From positions 16,625,501-16,689,500 of the forward strand of contig JAFFJZ010000006.1 of NCBI GenBank assembly GCA_018340375.1: a DNA stretch of 64,000 nt, written 5' to 3'. Positions 1 through 12,074 of the stretch are shown one piece after another (position 1 is the stretch's first letter; each line of letters begins with the position of its first letter). Under the pieces are notes generated by a model. The model was not told where the DNA came from, did not search any database, and was given only the letters and a program-made list of their open reading frames with translations. This DNA comes from Gonatopus flavifemur. Its lineage: Eukaryota > Arthropoda > Insecta > Hymenoptera > Dryinidae. The position numbers and the translations under genes were made by a program.

Positions 1-2088
1 AAATCCCAATATCCACAAGATTGGAACTCCGATAATGGACATTTTTCCACATGGATTGTCATAATTTCGTTAATTTGTATGTACTCATAGAACAACTGGC
101 GACTTTGAAATTGCCAATACTGTCAACCTCGGCAACAGTACTGCGCCAGTAGCGGGCCATTCGGCAATTTCCACATAGGAGCGTTGAACAGTGTTTAACG
201 GGAGGGGTGGTTACCAGGAAAAGTACTATTTCGATGCAGTTTTACTTTGACTTAGAGTGGAACAAAGTTTTAATCAACTCAACCATCAACGAACCGTGAT
301 TATGAATTTATCTAGCTGTAAATGTTAATACATTCATCGAACAAGAACATTTCCATACCAGTTTTTTACTGAGAGTATAAGAAATTTTTATATTCTTCAA
401 ATTTAAGTCTCTTGCTTGAATATACTAATTCCAAATTTGATTGTTTTTGACAAACCGATCAGTCATGATTTGAAACTTCGTTACTCTCAGGACATCGTGG
501 CGAACCAATTGCCTGTTCAGAGGGAAATGATTAAATTTAATAAGCGTGACGAAAGGATACAAAAGACCGAACCGTGAAATTTCTATTAAAGTCATACGAT
601 GATCGAGTGATTTAAAAGGATTAAAGACTCGAAGAATAGAGTTTTCTATTTTCAAGTACATTGAAATAAATATGAAAAGAAACAAACAAATTTGGAAGTT
701 GAAGTCTTTTACGATTCAGACTCTCAATTCTTGAATGCGTTTCTGTGTCAATTTAACGTTCCCATGGAAACGTCAACAGCTCACTGCTCGCACTCCACGT
801 TCAACCATTCTTCTCCCTGATAATCGTTGTCTGGGAACAACTGAAAAACCTAGGCCCTGTCATGATCCCACTGCCAATTTCTATCTTAGTTTCCTCTCTA
901 AAATTCAATCACTCAGCAGATTAATTAATTTTGTGTTTTTGTATCTCACGATTCAAATATTGCGTCGTAGATAAAAATTTTATTGATTTTTTTTGTCTGG
1001 CTTTCCACGTGTTTTCGTTCATACGCAAGACGACGCGATGCCCACAGAGAGTTTTGCACTTTGAAAAGATCATCTGCTATACCTATTCCGTGGTATATTA
1101 CGAATTCAACAATCACCTCGCTCTCAAGCGACTCTTGAATCTCATCCAGACATTTTCAACGTAACAGCCGCGTGGGTAGATAGTAAAGAAACACACCGAC
1201 AACCCCTATCTACGTACATGATCGATCTACCCCTATCCGTAGTCCATCTCCAACGCCTACTCTTTTCTATTTCGACAGAAACTTTCCGGGGAGAACAAAA
1301 AAAAACATGAAAAAATTCAGGTAAAAATTCATTGTCGATATTCTTTTCCCAAAAATCCACTGTGTCGAGTTGAGGAAATGATTCATGATAATGAACAAAT
1401 ATTAACTCTGGAGGATGATGAGATAGAAACATTCCATGAGATAATCAGTTGAGTTGTTTGTCATGCGCGAGTGTATGAAGATTGTATGAGAATTTGTTTT
1501 CTGATTACGAGTTATAGTAGACAGAAGTATGTTTGAAAAATCCCATTGACTTCCAACTTTTCTCATAGAATCTCATCAATGAGAGAAAAATGGCAAAACT
1601 TTTGACAAAAATTTACCACTCGATTGGTTAAATGATAAAATATATAAACATCAACAGAATGGAATGTTGTAATAAATAAGTAGAACGAGTTGAATGAAAT
1701 ATGTACTTCACAAGCGTGTAATAAATGTGTACTCACCCATTCTTTATCAGCTTTACTAATGGACTGCATGAAAGTAGAAGGAAAATATTTTTCAAATACA
1801 CGAGGATATCATCGAACATGATAATACTGTGTTATTGTCCTATTAAACTACATAAGCGAATCTTTATTCCATTGTGAGGAATAAAAATCTCGTTGATTCG
1901 ATGCGTTATTCAATTCGATGTCAAGTCTGTATTTATATTATTGGAATCGTTGTCCGTAAACATTGAAAGAATGCGATGATCTGTTGAAAATTGCGAAAAT
2001 TTATAATGAAAACCAGGAAATTTATATAATTTTTTATACAGTGTTTCAATGAAAGTCTAATGAAAAATTTTGGATGAGGTTAGATTTG
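1..2088. other. AT-rich region without recognised features
   Basis: I see no coding exon, RNA gene or clear repeat border here. The open frames are short, lack codon-like composition and carry no recognisable domain. Confidence 0.5.
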
Positions 2089-2251
2089 ATCCCTGGTCAA
2101 AACGCGGATAGATTCGGATAAAAATTTGCCGATGGATACAAAAATAGAATTGCAACGAATAAAAGTGGATTGTATTTCTATCCGTTTCAATCCTATTTTT
2201 GTATCCATTTGCAAATTTTTGTCCAAATCTATCCGCGTTTTTACCAGGGAT
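2089..2251. repeat. Palindromic MITE with ATCCCTGGT ends
   Basis: Left end ATCCCTGGTCAAAACGCGGA pairs with right end CCGCGTTTTTACCAGGGAT. Both arms continue through GGATAGATT/AATCTATCC and GATGGATACAAAAATAG. It is a nearly complete hairpin of 163 bp with no coding capacity. A 79-codon frame across it is incidental. Confidence 0.75.
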
Positions 2252-2336
2252 AGAAAATTCGGTGAAAAACCCCTGCTGCGACTTATCAGATTTCATTCAA
2301 TTTGATCAGAGTGAATGTTATAAGTTTGTTGAATCA

Positions 2337-2541
2337 CACTGTTGAAAAAAACTGGGAATTTACTGTATCTTGAAACTGGAAAATTTCGGTAAATTTACTG
2401 AGATTGTAAAGATTTTGTGCTCAAAACTTCCAATTGTTGCAATGAAATTCCAGCGGATGTGTTGGAATATTTCAGTAAATGTACTGGTTAATCATTTCCA
2501 GCGAAAATACTAAAAGTTTCCAGTAATCATTTTTTACAGTG
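2337..2541. repeat. Short MITE with CACTGT/ACAGTG ends
   Basis: About 205 bp bounded by CACTGTTGAAAAAA and TTTTTTACAGTG, with CA on both outer sides, fitting a dinucleotide target duplication. The interior repeats TTCCAGT/ACTGGAA words. Related ends bound the 59.1-kb element. Confidence 0.6.
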
Positions 2542-2561
2542 CAAAACTTCAGACTTCCCGT

Positions 2562-4224
2562 CCCAATAAAAACACACACACACACGCGTTTGAAAAAAAC
2601 TACACGAATGAATGAGTAATATTCTTGCGTTGATTCAACGTAAAAATGTCGCGGCAGATCACGTGTTCTTCAAACATAAAAGGACGTCATAGCAACGGTT
2701 TAGAAATCGTTTAAAAGACGTGAAATATTGATGTGTTCGAATGATGGTTTTAAAACGTAGATTAAATCCAATAAATTATTTTGAAAATTATTAATTAACA
2801 TCGAAGAAAATAGTATTTCCGAACATGAGAGAATTTGGGAAGGGAGCCACACTATTTACTATCTTTTTCAGTGTTTGAATTTTTATTCAGAGTTGTTCGG
2901 TTTCGTTCAAAATTTTCAACAGAACATCTTCAATTGAAGTTCAAACACAAGGGTTTATAAACACATTCTAAACGCGTGATTGAGACCCGTTCGAAACACG
3001 TCGTTCGATATACGAAAAAAAGAAAATAGAGAAATTTACTGTATAGGATGACAATGCGTCACTTCGAGTCTTTAAATGGGAATTTTTACAGAAGAATATA
3101 TTGTCGAATAATTCAAAAACAGATTTTTCTCTTATGATGTGAATTATTTGACAATATATTTTGTAAAAATTTCCATTCAAAAGCTTGAAGCGACGCGTTG
3201 TCATCCTATGCGGTAAATTTCCCCATTTTCTTCTTTCCGTGTAGTTATTTTCGACTATTAGTTTGAATCACGCGTTATTAAAAGGTACCCAATAAACCTT
3301 CCGTTTTTTAAGATATCTTTACGAAAAGTCTAAGATGTCTGATGCAACACTTTCAGATATCTTTTAAATCTCTCAAACACTTCTTGCATCTAAAACCTGC
3401 GTTGATTCAACGTAAAAATGTCGCGGCAAATCACGTGTTTTTCAACCATAAAATAACGTCATATCAACGGTTTGAACATCGTTTAAAAGACGTCAAATAT
3501 TGACGTGTCCTAATGATGGTTCTAAAACGTGAATTGAATCCAACAAATTATTTTGAAAACTTTTCATTCAATATCGAGAACAATAGTATTTCTGAGTATG
3601 ATAGAATTTGGAAAGTATGCCACACTATTTACTATCTTGCTCTTTGACATTGCGTTTCGTTCGACATTGTTAGCAGAATATCTTCAATTGAAGTTCAAAC
3701 ACAAGGTGTTATAAACACATTTTAAACGCGTGATTCAAACCCGTTCAAAACACGTTTTTTGAGGACGTCGTTTGATGGTTATTTTTGAATATTAGTTTAA
3801 ATTACACGTCATAAAAACGTAATTTCTGGTCGTCTATTTCCTTATCAAATTTCAACTAAAAATCAACGACTGACGTCCGTTTGACAGTCTAACGTTCTTT
3901 CAACGTTGAAATAACGTGTGTGTGTTTATTGGGCTTGAAAAAAATCTTAAAAGAGGTCTTATAGTTATCTTATAGATATCTTTTAGATGTAAGAAGTGTT
4001 CGAGAGATCTAAAAGATATCTGAAAGTGTTGCATCACCCATATTAGACTTCTCGTAAAGATATCTTGAGAAACGGAATGTTTCCTGGATAATTTCTGGAC
4101 GTCTATTTCCCTATCAAATTTCAACCAAAAATGAACGTTATGAAATCAACAATTGACGTCCGTTCGACAGTGTAACATTTTTTCAACGTTGAAATAACGC
4201 GCGCGTGTGTGTGTGTTTATTGGG
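2562..4224. repeat. Composite element with CCCAATAAA/TTTATTGGG ends and CA/GT tracts
   Basis: The outer ends are CCCAATAAAAACACACACAC at 2562 and its complement with GTGTGTGTGTTTATTGGG at 4224. A second pair of the same ends sits inside, near 3289 and 3936, so two copies appear nested or tandem. The two copies show as direct repeats, 2627-3010 and 3399-3770, both starting GCGTTGATTCAACG. The first copy is interrupted by another palindrome (3032-3221). AAGATATCTT-rich inverted segments lie at 3297-3398 and 3938-4082. Confidence 0.65.
3032..3221. repeat. Nested palindrome, family also present at 19.5 and 21.4-22.6 kb
   Basis: Left arm AAATTTACTGTATAGGATGA pairs with right arm TCATCCTATGCGGTAAATTT. 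The arms continue through TCTTTAAATGGGAATTTTTAC and AATATATTGTCGAATAATTC. It interrupts the first of two direct repeats, so it inserted after or independently of their duplication. Confidence 0.65.
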
Positions 4225-4567
4225 GTTGAAACGGATTTTTCAACCAAGTTATTCTCAACAAGTCTCAGAAGTCAAGCTTTCCCGCTTCGAGTAATAAGTA
4301 CCAGTGCTGCAAAATCTCCCGATTTCCGCCTTTGTTTTCCAAAATATCAATTTTACGTTGAATTTTAACAGTTTGATAATTATTTTAACGAAATTTATCA
4401 CCTCTCTTTTGTCAATTCGTGAATTCCTCGTTCTTTCTGCCAGAAATATCAAGTTTGGAAAACTATTTCTATATCAAACGCCGATGAATAATCACTTTTT
4501 AAAAGATCTCTTCAAGTTCTGTACTCTTCCACTTGGCACTTGGCATTTGGAACATCGAATCAATTGA

Positions 4568-4860
4568 ATGACGAGCGGAGCGAGCGTTTTTGAATTTGAA
4601 ACATGCGAGCGAAGCGAGCACTTTTCGAGGGAATCAATGGCGAGCAGAGCAAACACTATTTGGAATATTAAATCGCGAGCGGACTACTTCAGGCCAATGT
4701 TGCACAAACTCCCGGTTTATGGGAGGGAAACACTGGATTTATCAATATTGAGAAATCAGTTGAAAATTTGAAGCATTGAGATTCTGAGTCCTGCCGACTT
4801 TTCAGTTGAACTCCCAATTTTCCCATACCATATCTACCGATTCGAATTTTCATGGTTTTG
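4568..4860. repeat. GCGAGCGNAGCGAGC minisatellite and flanking repeat
   Basis: Degenerate tandem units of about 50-60 bp carry the word GCGAGCG(G/A)AGCGAGC, separated by AT-rich spacers such as TTTGGAATATTAAAT. The flank to about 4860 (ACTCCCGGTTTATGGGAGG, GTTGAAAATTT, ACCATATCTACCGAT) matches the flank of the same minisatellite at 27.25-27.6 kb, so both belong to one dispersed element. Confidence 0.6.
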
Positions 4861-5633
4861 CTGGTTCACTGGTAGGTACTTCCACTCGTTTTGAGTGTGA
4901 AAATTCACTTTAAACTTAAAGCAATGTTGAATTTTCGATGCGCTCATTTTTGGCGGGCTAAAAAATGAACATCTTACTTTAAAAAATTTCCAAAGATCAA
5001 CAAAAAAAAACAGATTCATGTGAAATAAAATGGTTCAGCGTTATATCAGAAGCAAATAAAAATTGTTTTTTATCTTCGAATAAACATTCCAATATCTGAT
5101 TTCATGGTTTATACATCGTCGGCCGGATTTCTTATTTGTATGAAAAAAAAAGTCTAGATTCATCGTTGTTGATCATTCAACTCACAAACACGTTGTTTTT
5201 TTCAATGAGTACCACAAACGAAGATGAAAGTAATTCCTCGAAGAATGGGATTTTTTACATATATTTCTATGATATCGTTGAAAAATAGACATCCCAATGT
5301 GGAAATAATCTTCATATACACGCGCAATATTGAATATATGCCGCTATAGTGCTATTGCAAGGTGGTAATTTACCTTTGACGTTGGGGATAATGCAGTTGG
5401 AGTTGAGACGTGCTCTCGAATGTCTTCGTTAGACTATATATAGACAATGAAGAATTGTTAGTCACAAATTATGGATTTGATATTGATTTTTAGTAGGTGT
5501 GCTTGAAGATACGATACCTTGTCTTTTTCCGTAGCCATTTAGAAGCTGCTTGCAAATAAAAATTCATATTAGTTCTAGAGAATATGTTTTCTTAATTTTT
5601 TTTTCTGTTCAGAGAATTTAGAAACTTCATCTT
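4861..5633. other. AT-rich region without recognised features
   Basis: I see no coding exon, RNA gene or clear repeat boundary. Confidence 0.4.
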
Positions 5634-5903
5634 CCCACACAGCATTTCAAGTCTAAAAGATATCTCAAGCCAAATTTGAAAAGTCTTATGCAACATGAAA
5701 AGATATATTCGAGAGATCTAAAACAGTTCTTACTTCTCAAAGATTTCTAAATAAGATGTCTAAAAGATATAATTTTGGAAGAAGAGTTTTAGATCTTCTA
5801 AAAGATATCTTTTGAGAACTGTTTTAGACATCTTCAGGATATCTTCTTAAACTTTTCTGAACAGTTCCTCAAGATATCTTGAAGACCGAAAGTGCTGTGT
5901 GGG
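5634..5903. repeat. Foldback element with CCCACACAGCA ends, AAGATATCTT core
   Basis: The left end is CCCACACAGCATTTCAAG and the right end GAAAGTGCTGTGTGGG. The interior consists largely of repeats of AAGATATCTT and TCTAAAAGATAT in both orientations. Partial copies with the same words lie at 15.9-16.06 kb and 16.6-16.81 kb, the latter ending GTGCTGTGTGGG. Confidence 0.75.
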
Positions 5904-6701
5904 TTTCTATTTCAATACGATTGATTTTAATAATTAATAATTATTTTGAAATGAAAGTTCATAATCTAAATTCAAAGTATGAATTATGCTGTAAATGTTT
6001 CATGCTTGAACTTGCACTGTAAAAAATTTCCCAAAGAATTTCCTCATTCAAGTTCCTTTGGACTTTTCAGATCGATAACCGATAAAATTCTTCTTCTTTA
6101 TCTCCATTCAGAGCGAATACACAGAAAACAGTGATAAATTGTATAAACATATATCTCACCAAATAATAAATCGGTACACGTGTATTATCGAACACATGGG
6201 ATAACGATTATGATACGTTGAACCGATTATCATTTTTTTTTCTTTTCAAAGAACTGTTTGTTTGCATTATCAATGTTTCTCAATTCAACGGTCTTTCAAA
6301 GTCAAATTACATTGTAAACGTATACACATGAATGAATTATAGCGTTCACGATTGTTGTTACTTTGTCGAATACAACTTTCTTAACGTCAATCTGTATTTG
6401 CAGAACACCCCGATTCCTTTCCTATTATTGTGCCCTGCTGAAATGTGCAGCAAACATTTTGAAAATACTTCAGACACCTTCAAGGAAAATTTTTCCTCAT
6501 TGCAATGGCAAATGAATTGAGAAACCGGTATTGAACCCTCTAAATCGAGAGAGAAACGTTCACCAATTCAAAATGAAAAGTATCCCAACGTATTTTGTTC
6601 TCGGGGTAATTTTTGATGATCATAATAATATTCATTTTTCACAATGCAAGAATCTTTCCCTTTGAAAACCACACGTACGATTAAAAACTAAAGATCAATA
6701 C
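5904..6701. other. AT-rich region without recognised genes
   Basis: Contains a CACTGTAAAAAATTTCCC end-like sequence at about 6016 but no clear partner. Nothing else is recognised. Confidence 0.4.
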
Positions 6702-6844
6702 TCAGGGAAAAAAAGTTGCTTCGCTGAATTAGCAAATATCTTGCCAAAATAGCAGTATTTTTGCTGTAACAGCAACCGTCTTGCTAATTTAGCGAAGCAA
6801 AATTTTTCGGAATCGCCTTTACAGCAAGAATTTTTCTCTGCGTG
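6702..6844. repeat. Small palindrome built on TTGCT/AGCAA words
   Basis: Runs from CAGGGAAAAAAAGTTGCTTC to AGCAAGAATTTTTCTCTGCG. Inside, TTAGCAA/TTGCTAA and GCTTCGCT/AGCGAAGC repeat, giving several possible hairpins. Confidence 0.55.
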
Positions 6845-7869
6845 AACAGTAGATTATGCAAACTTTCCTGTCAAATCGAAATAGATTTTGAAAGAAATTA
6901 AAAAAATTAAGAACAAACAAACAACATTTCTGACGCGATCTGGCAGACCGCGTGTCACCAGAACCACCACCATTGCCACGCGCAATAAACGTTGCTTGTC
7001 GCGCACACTTTGTATCCTTGAAAAATGCAACCTGGATGCGTTACTCGAATAAATAATCAAGTTCTTTGTGAATGCGTATAAATATTTTCATATATACATA
7101 CACGTTTCACGTGATTGTATCAAAAAAATCGTGGAAAGTCGTGGTTAAATCCTGATGGATAGAGACAGGTCGTTTGAAGGTGAACATGAATGGAATAGAA
7201 TTTTTCGAATTTATTCCAGAAGGAAGGATGATGAAATCAAATAGATTTCGCATCGACTCACACAATTGATATCTCAGTTCCTATGTGGGTTAATCGAAAT
7301 CGATGTCGAGGTCCAAGCTAAGAGTACTTTTATTCGCACCTGTGCGACAAAACGGCATTCAAATGAAAAAAAAACAATGTACCGAAGTATCGAATTTTGT
7401 TTGTCATTTTTCATTGAAATTTTCTTAGTTATCCCTCCTATGATTATTTTCTTTTACTTTTTACTCACCCTCTTTACGAATGACGTAAACAAATAAGAGC
7501 GATTCGCGGTCTCGACTACTCTGAGGGGTTGTGTTCGATGCTCGTGGGCTTATACCCTCTGATAGAGAGAGGTTTTTCAAGCGCAAGCGCGGGAAAATTC
7601 GACCCTACGTATTATGGCCGGCTTGTTAAACGATCAATCGAAATATTATCATCAAAAAGATGGACATTGGGTGAAATGTGTTGATTCTTTAATGCTCCGG
7701 CCGGTTCATGGATGGAATAAATATGTCCAACAATAATTGGCTATAACCAGACTTCGTGTACTACTTTATAAGGGAGTACGTACGTAACATACATATATGA
7801 CGCCCTTGAAAATCGATCGGCGAAGGTATTTTATTCGTATGAAATGTTATTGCAGTATTTGAAAATATT
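6845..7869. other. Region without recognised features
   Basis: Moderately AT-rich and apparently unique. The 76-residue frame at 7266-7496 is hydrophobic but has no splice or homology support. Confidence 0.4.
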
Positions 7870-8204
7870 TGTTGAAAATGCCAGGCAAATCTGGATGAAT
7901 CCTAGCAGTTTTTTGGACAAAGACCAAGCAGAACCAGGCAGATCCGGACAGTTTCGTCAGATCGGATCTGCTTACCCAGAGAAAAAAATTGTAGCTGAAA
8001 ACGAGCCCAAGTGCATTTTTGTAGTTATAGTAGCCATATTTTTCATTTAAGTAGCTATGAGAATCGTTACGATAGTGAAAATATAGCTACTGTGACTAAA
8101 AACTATACTTGGGCTCATTTTCAGCTACAGTCTATTCTCTCAGTGTAGTTTTGTTGGTTTTTGTCCCAGGAATTATTGGGATCTGCTTGGTATTTTCAGC
8201 AGGG
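7870..8204. repeat. Nested foldback pair: TGCCAGGCA element with an inner hairpin
   Basis: The outer ends are TTGAAAATGCCAGGCAAATC and CTTGGTATTTTCAGCAGG, the same ends as the clean copy at 45.8 kb. Within it, about 7974-8146, TGTAGCTGAAAACGAGCCCAA pairs with TTGGGCTCATTTTCAGCTACA as a separate hairpin element. Confidence 0.6.
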
Positions 8205-8580
8205 GCAGGGTGGTTTTCGACGCCTCCTGTACGGTCCGAGTTCTTTCAAGAATTTTGATCCTGTTTTTTCTACTTGTTGCACAGTTAGGGATGAATAATC
8301 GTTTCATCCCTGCATATATCATCGTTCACTTTAAATTTGGATTTAGGAAACGTGAATATCCATATTGATTCTCTTTGAAACGTAATTTTCATGATCTGAT
8401 TGAAAGAAGGTTCGAAGATGATGTAACGAATGGATCAGGTTGAGTAAAACCTTGATGTGGGTTATCAAATTCCCTTGGAATCGTATTTCCGTGTGGGGTG
8501 ACGCATGAGTAATTTTGTGGTTTGACTCGGATGGAATAATATTCTTTTACATTGAACTTGAATTGATTATCGTTTGATAT

Positions 8581-8891
8581 TCCTGCTTAAAAAATCCGAT
8601 TGGAACTTATTAACTCTTCAACCAGTTTGAATTAGATTTTTGTTCGGGAATTTTCCTATTCGATTTCATTCGGATATAATCGGTTTGAATATGAAATTTC
8701 TACTCAATGGGATATAATCAGTAAATTCAAATGTACATGATCCGAATCTCCTGATTATATCTCATTGAGTAAAAATTTCCTATCCAAACCGATTAAATTC
8801 GAATAAGATCGAGTAGGAAAATTCCTGGACATAAATCTGATTCATGCTGATTGACCAGTTCATAAATTTAAATCGGATTTTTTAAGCAGGG
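8581..8891. repeat. Palindromic MITE with TCCTGCTTAAAAAATCC ends
   Basis: Left end TCCTGCTTAAAAAATCCGAT pairs with ATCGGATTTTTTAAGCAGGGA. Inner arms also pair (AATTTCTACTCAATGGGATA with TATCTCATTGAGTAAAAATT). About 311 bp, non-coding. A shorter relative is at 12.9 kb. Confidence 0.75.
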
Positions 8892-9020
8892 ATTACCATT
8901 CGCGTGAGTGGTTATTTGAAAATTCCTTCAAGATCCCTGGCACAGGAAATGGACGAACGAGAAATCGGAAGACTTTTAATGGGATTCAATAAGATTGTAC
9001 GTTTATTGATATAAACTCCT

Positions 9021-9640
9021 ATCCCGTATGGAAATATTTCGCTGAAAAATGTCTGTAAAACTATGAAAAATCTCTGAAAAAAAATGAAAAAACTCTGAGA
9101 AACTCTGAGAATCTCTGGAATTTTGATGAGAAATCTAATATTTTTGGGACATTCTTTACAGACTTTTTTCAGACTTTTTTCAGAGTTTCTCAGAGTTTTT
9201 TCATTCTTCTTCAGAAAAATAGTAACGAAATTGCACTCTGAAAAAACTCTGACAAAACTCTGATGGATTGCTAACATTTTTCTGACTTTTAGAAAAAAAT
9301 TAAAAAATTTTCAAACACTTTTTCACACATGATATTTGAATACGGCATATGAATGTATTTATTGAATTTCAGGATTTTTCAATAATCAGAAAAATGTCAA
9401 CAATTTATTAGAGTTTCGTCAGAGTTTTTTCAGAGTGCAATTTCGTTACTATTTCTCTGAAAAAGTATGAAAAAACTCTGAAAAAAGTCTGAAAAAAGTC
9501 TGTAAAGAATGTCCCAAAAATATTAGATTTCTCATCCAAATTTCAGAGATTCTCAGAGTTTCTCAGAGTTTTTTCATTTTTTTTCAGAGATTTTTCATAG
9601 TTTTGCAGACATTTTTCAGCGAAATATTTCCACACGGGAT
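9021..9640. repeat. 620-bp long palindrome with CCCGTATGGAAAT ends
   Basis: Two arms of roughly 260 bp, ATCCCGTATGGAAATATTTC and GAAATATTTCCACACGGGAT at the outside, separated by about 90 bp. The arms are made of reiterated CTCTGAAAAAA / TTTTTTCAGAG words. The 121-residue minus-strand frame at 8912-9277 simply crosses one arm. Similar ends occur at 39.9 kb and 62.86 kb. Confidence 0.85.
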
Positions 9641-9668
9641 CCCATGGTGCGTGAATCCATTGGAAACC

Positions 9669-9901
9669 CAATTTCTTAAACTTGAAAAAATTCCTTTGCT
9701 CTCATTCTGATAAATCTTGTTTCCAATAGAAAAAATAATCCATGTCCACGGGAAACATTTTCTTCGAATTCAAAAAGGAATATATTTCTGTTTCAATTTG
9801 AACATTTTTTTCTTTCAATCTGATGAAACTTTTTTTCCTTGAAAACAAGATTTTTCAGAATCAGGACAAAAAACATTTTTTCTTTCAATTTAAGAAATTG
9901 G
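9669..9901. repeat. Palindromic element with CCAATTTCTTAAA ends
   Basis: CCAATTTCTTAAACTTG at the left pairs with CAATTTAAGAAATTGG at the right. The interior carries ATTCTGATAAATCTTGTTT and its complement. A diverged relative lies at 61.19-61.48 kb. Confidence 0.6.
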
Positions 9902-9934
9902 ATTATCAGTGTGGTTTGAATTTAAATTAAATTC

Positions 9935-10093
9935 TTGATGAAAAACTTGATGTTTAGGAAGAATTCATATTGCGAGTTCATGAAGAATTCTCCAGACACT
10001 CAACATGCATTCGTTTTGAATTTATAGATTTCATATTGGAATCATTTTTAGAACTCTGCAAGAATTCAAACGGATTATTTCTGCTGTCTGGGG
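9935..10093. repeat. Truncated foldback element ending TGCTGTCTGGGG
   Basis: The right part matches the elements at 22.1-22.33 kb and 23.83-24.13 kb (TCTTGATGAAAAACTTGATG, GAATTCAAACGG...TGCTGTCTGGG). The left inverted end is missing. Confidence 0.55.
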
Positions 10094-10835
10094 AGATTAT
10101 CTTTCAGCATCAATAATTTTTTACCCTGTCGTTCAACCAGATTTACCACAACTCAAAAGGAAATAATCGTTTGATAAGAGATTTGTTCTCTCTGTAAAGA
10201 AATTTCAAATCAATCCCACAATTCGACTGATCGATGTTTGTTTTTTCAAGATAATGTGAAAATACTATTATATTATTCGAACAATCGTTGAAAGAATTAT
10301 GAGTGTTTTGTTTGTTATTATAGAATTTATTTCGAAACAACGTCCCCTCTTTCTTGTTGTTACAGATGAAAATTCTGTGAATAATTTTCACCACCCAGGG
10401 TGTACAATTGGAATATTGATTGTCGACTCGTGATGAAATAATCCATAACGAATTCCCTATGTTTTACACCCTCCAAAATATCTTTCTCAACTCTCATGAC
10501 GCAGTCTGAAATGACTTACCTATTAGTCATCTCTCCAAATAACATTGATAGTTTTTGCATGTCCATTCCCATACACAATTTATGTCTAACTTAGATCTAG
10601 TTGGTATAAATTTTTTACCTGGGTTGTCAGCGCATCCACTTTCCAAACGATTGAACGACTTGAATAAATAAATAAATTACCCTTAAAAGCAAATTTTTTC
10701 CTGTTATAACTAAAATTCAGCTGCAACAGCTAATTTAATAGCTGGATACTTTGCTGCTGCAACCAAATTATTTTTTCCGTGTGAAAGAGTGAAACACTCG
10801 GAGAAATCTATTAAAAAATAATTATTGATGGGCTT
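10094..10835. other. AT-rich region with one MITE end
   Basis: No gene recognised. Near 10690-10785 lies a half of the AGCTGCAGCAGCTAA / TTTTTTCCGTGTG element seen complete at 61.6 kb. Confidence 0.4.
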
Positions 10836-11045
10836 TTGATAAAAATAGCTTTCAAAAATGGATATTTCTGCAGAGAACAACAAGTGATTTGCGAATGGGG
10901 AGAAAACACGGTAGTTTTCGTTGAATCAATTGAGATACCGGTTTTTCAGGAAAGAGAGACGGAATCGGAAGATCTCCTGATACAAAATCGAGACACCGGT
11001 TTTGCGACACTGCTCGTGGGTTCAAATTTTTCCGAATCGTCAAAA
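10836..11045 (+). repeat. Diverged fragment of the 19.1/23.3-kb dispersed repeat
   Basis: The order of words here (ATTTCTGCAGAGAACAACAAG, GTGATTTGCGAATGGG, TTGAATCAATTGAGA, AATCGAGACACCGG) parallels 19150-19290 and the inverted copy at 23.2-23.37 kb. The 116-residue frame here is therefore repeat-derived, not a gene. Confidence 0.55.
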
Positions 11046-11279
11046 TTGTCATTCACAAATTCTTCTGTGTACATTCCTCTTGAATTTCTGAAGTATGAAT
11101 ATTTCTATGTTTTATTTGTTTCAAAATCCGCTTCAAATATTTCTCTTCCACTTCACCCTAACAGAGTTTTACAATTGGCCCAATAATGCTCATGACTGAG
11201 CCATAGCCGGAATTAATTGTACGATAATGGCCCCCATTAGAGTGATCGACTGCTGGACAGTGATGTAAAATGACTAGTG

Positions 11280-11657
11280 TTGCCGCGATCTACAAAACGA
11301 GCTATCACGATCTTTAGATTCCAGCCTCGTTCAACTGAAATTACATTCTTCCATAGTAACAACAATTGGGTGAAAATACAATCTTGAGAACAGTCAAATC
11401 GTTTTGGGAATCCAAATTGAAATATAAGTTTATGAAATCAAGTTTGGAATCAATCTTTTTTCGATCTGGCTCGAACCGCTTGGAGTTTTAATTGAATAAA
11501 AATTAAGATTAATGGGATTGCAGCTCGATGTAAACTGACTAATAATCGAATTTCAGTTGTAATCTATACATTTTAACCAATTTTTACTTCTCATAATTTC
11601 AATTGAAGAACGTTGGAATATAAAGATCGTGATAGCTCATTTTCTGAATCGCGGCAA
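11280..11657. repeat. Palindromic element with TTGCCGCGATC ends
   Basis: TTGCCGCGATCTACAAAACG and AGCTATCACGATCTTTAGATT at the left pair with AAAGATCGTGATAGCTCATTT and GAATCGCGGCAA at the right. The middle is AT-rich with inverted AATTGAA words. Confidence 0.7.
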
Positions 11658-11670
11658 GACTTGGTCATTA

Positions 11671-11905
11671 CACGCAGAAAAATATATTTTAAAATTTCCC
11701 ATAATTTATTGAGGATCAGCGCCAGTCTGTGATGAATTGAATTATTTACCTGAATATAGCTTCAAAAGTACCATAATTTCTTGTAGAAATACGTCTAATT
11801 ATGGGACTTTTTAAAAGTAAATTCAAGTGAAAACTCCATCTGTCAGAGACTGGCGCTGATCCTCAATAAATTATGGGACTTTTCAACACATCTGTTTTCT
11901 GCGTG
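11671..11905. repeat. MITE with CACGCAGAAAA ends and TA target duplication
   Basis: TA CACGCAGAAAA at the left and TTTTCTGCGTG TA at the right, 235 bp. The inner arms pair over CCATAATTTATTGAGGATCA and TGATCCTCAATAAATTATGG, then GCGCCAGTCT/AGACTGGCGC. Typical of a Tc1/mariner-mobilised MITE. Confidence 0.8.
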
Positions 11906-12074
11906 TATGACCGTCATTGGCGCTCAGGTTTTTCATAGTTTGTAAGTAAAAATGACCTTAAAATAATCATTTGACTGGCCATATTGACATGACCAGTTAC
12001 TTAATCATTCTCATCAAACTTTTCGAATATATACTTTGAATATTGTTTATTGCAAATCTTTTTTTTCCAAAGTA

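Noticed and set aside
4568..4680. Possible CRISPR-like array from regularly spaced GCGAGCGNAGCGAGC words
   Set aside because: Units are degenerate, spacers share sequence with each other and the host is eukaryotic. It is a minisatellite inside a dispersed repeat.
10836..11186. 116-codon plus frame
   Set aside because: Its first two thirds align in word order with the non-coding dispersed repeat at 19.15 and 23.3 kb.
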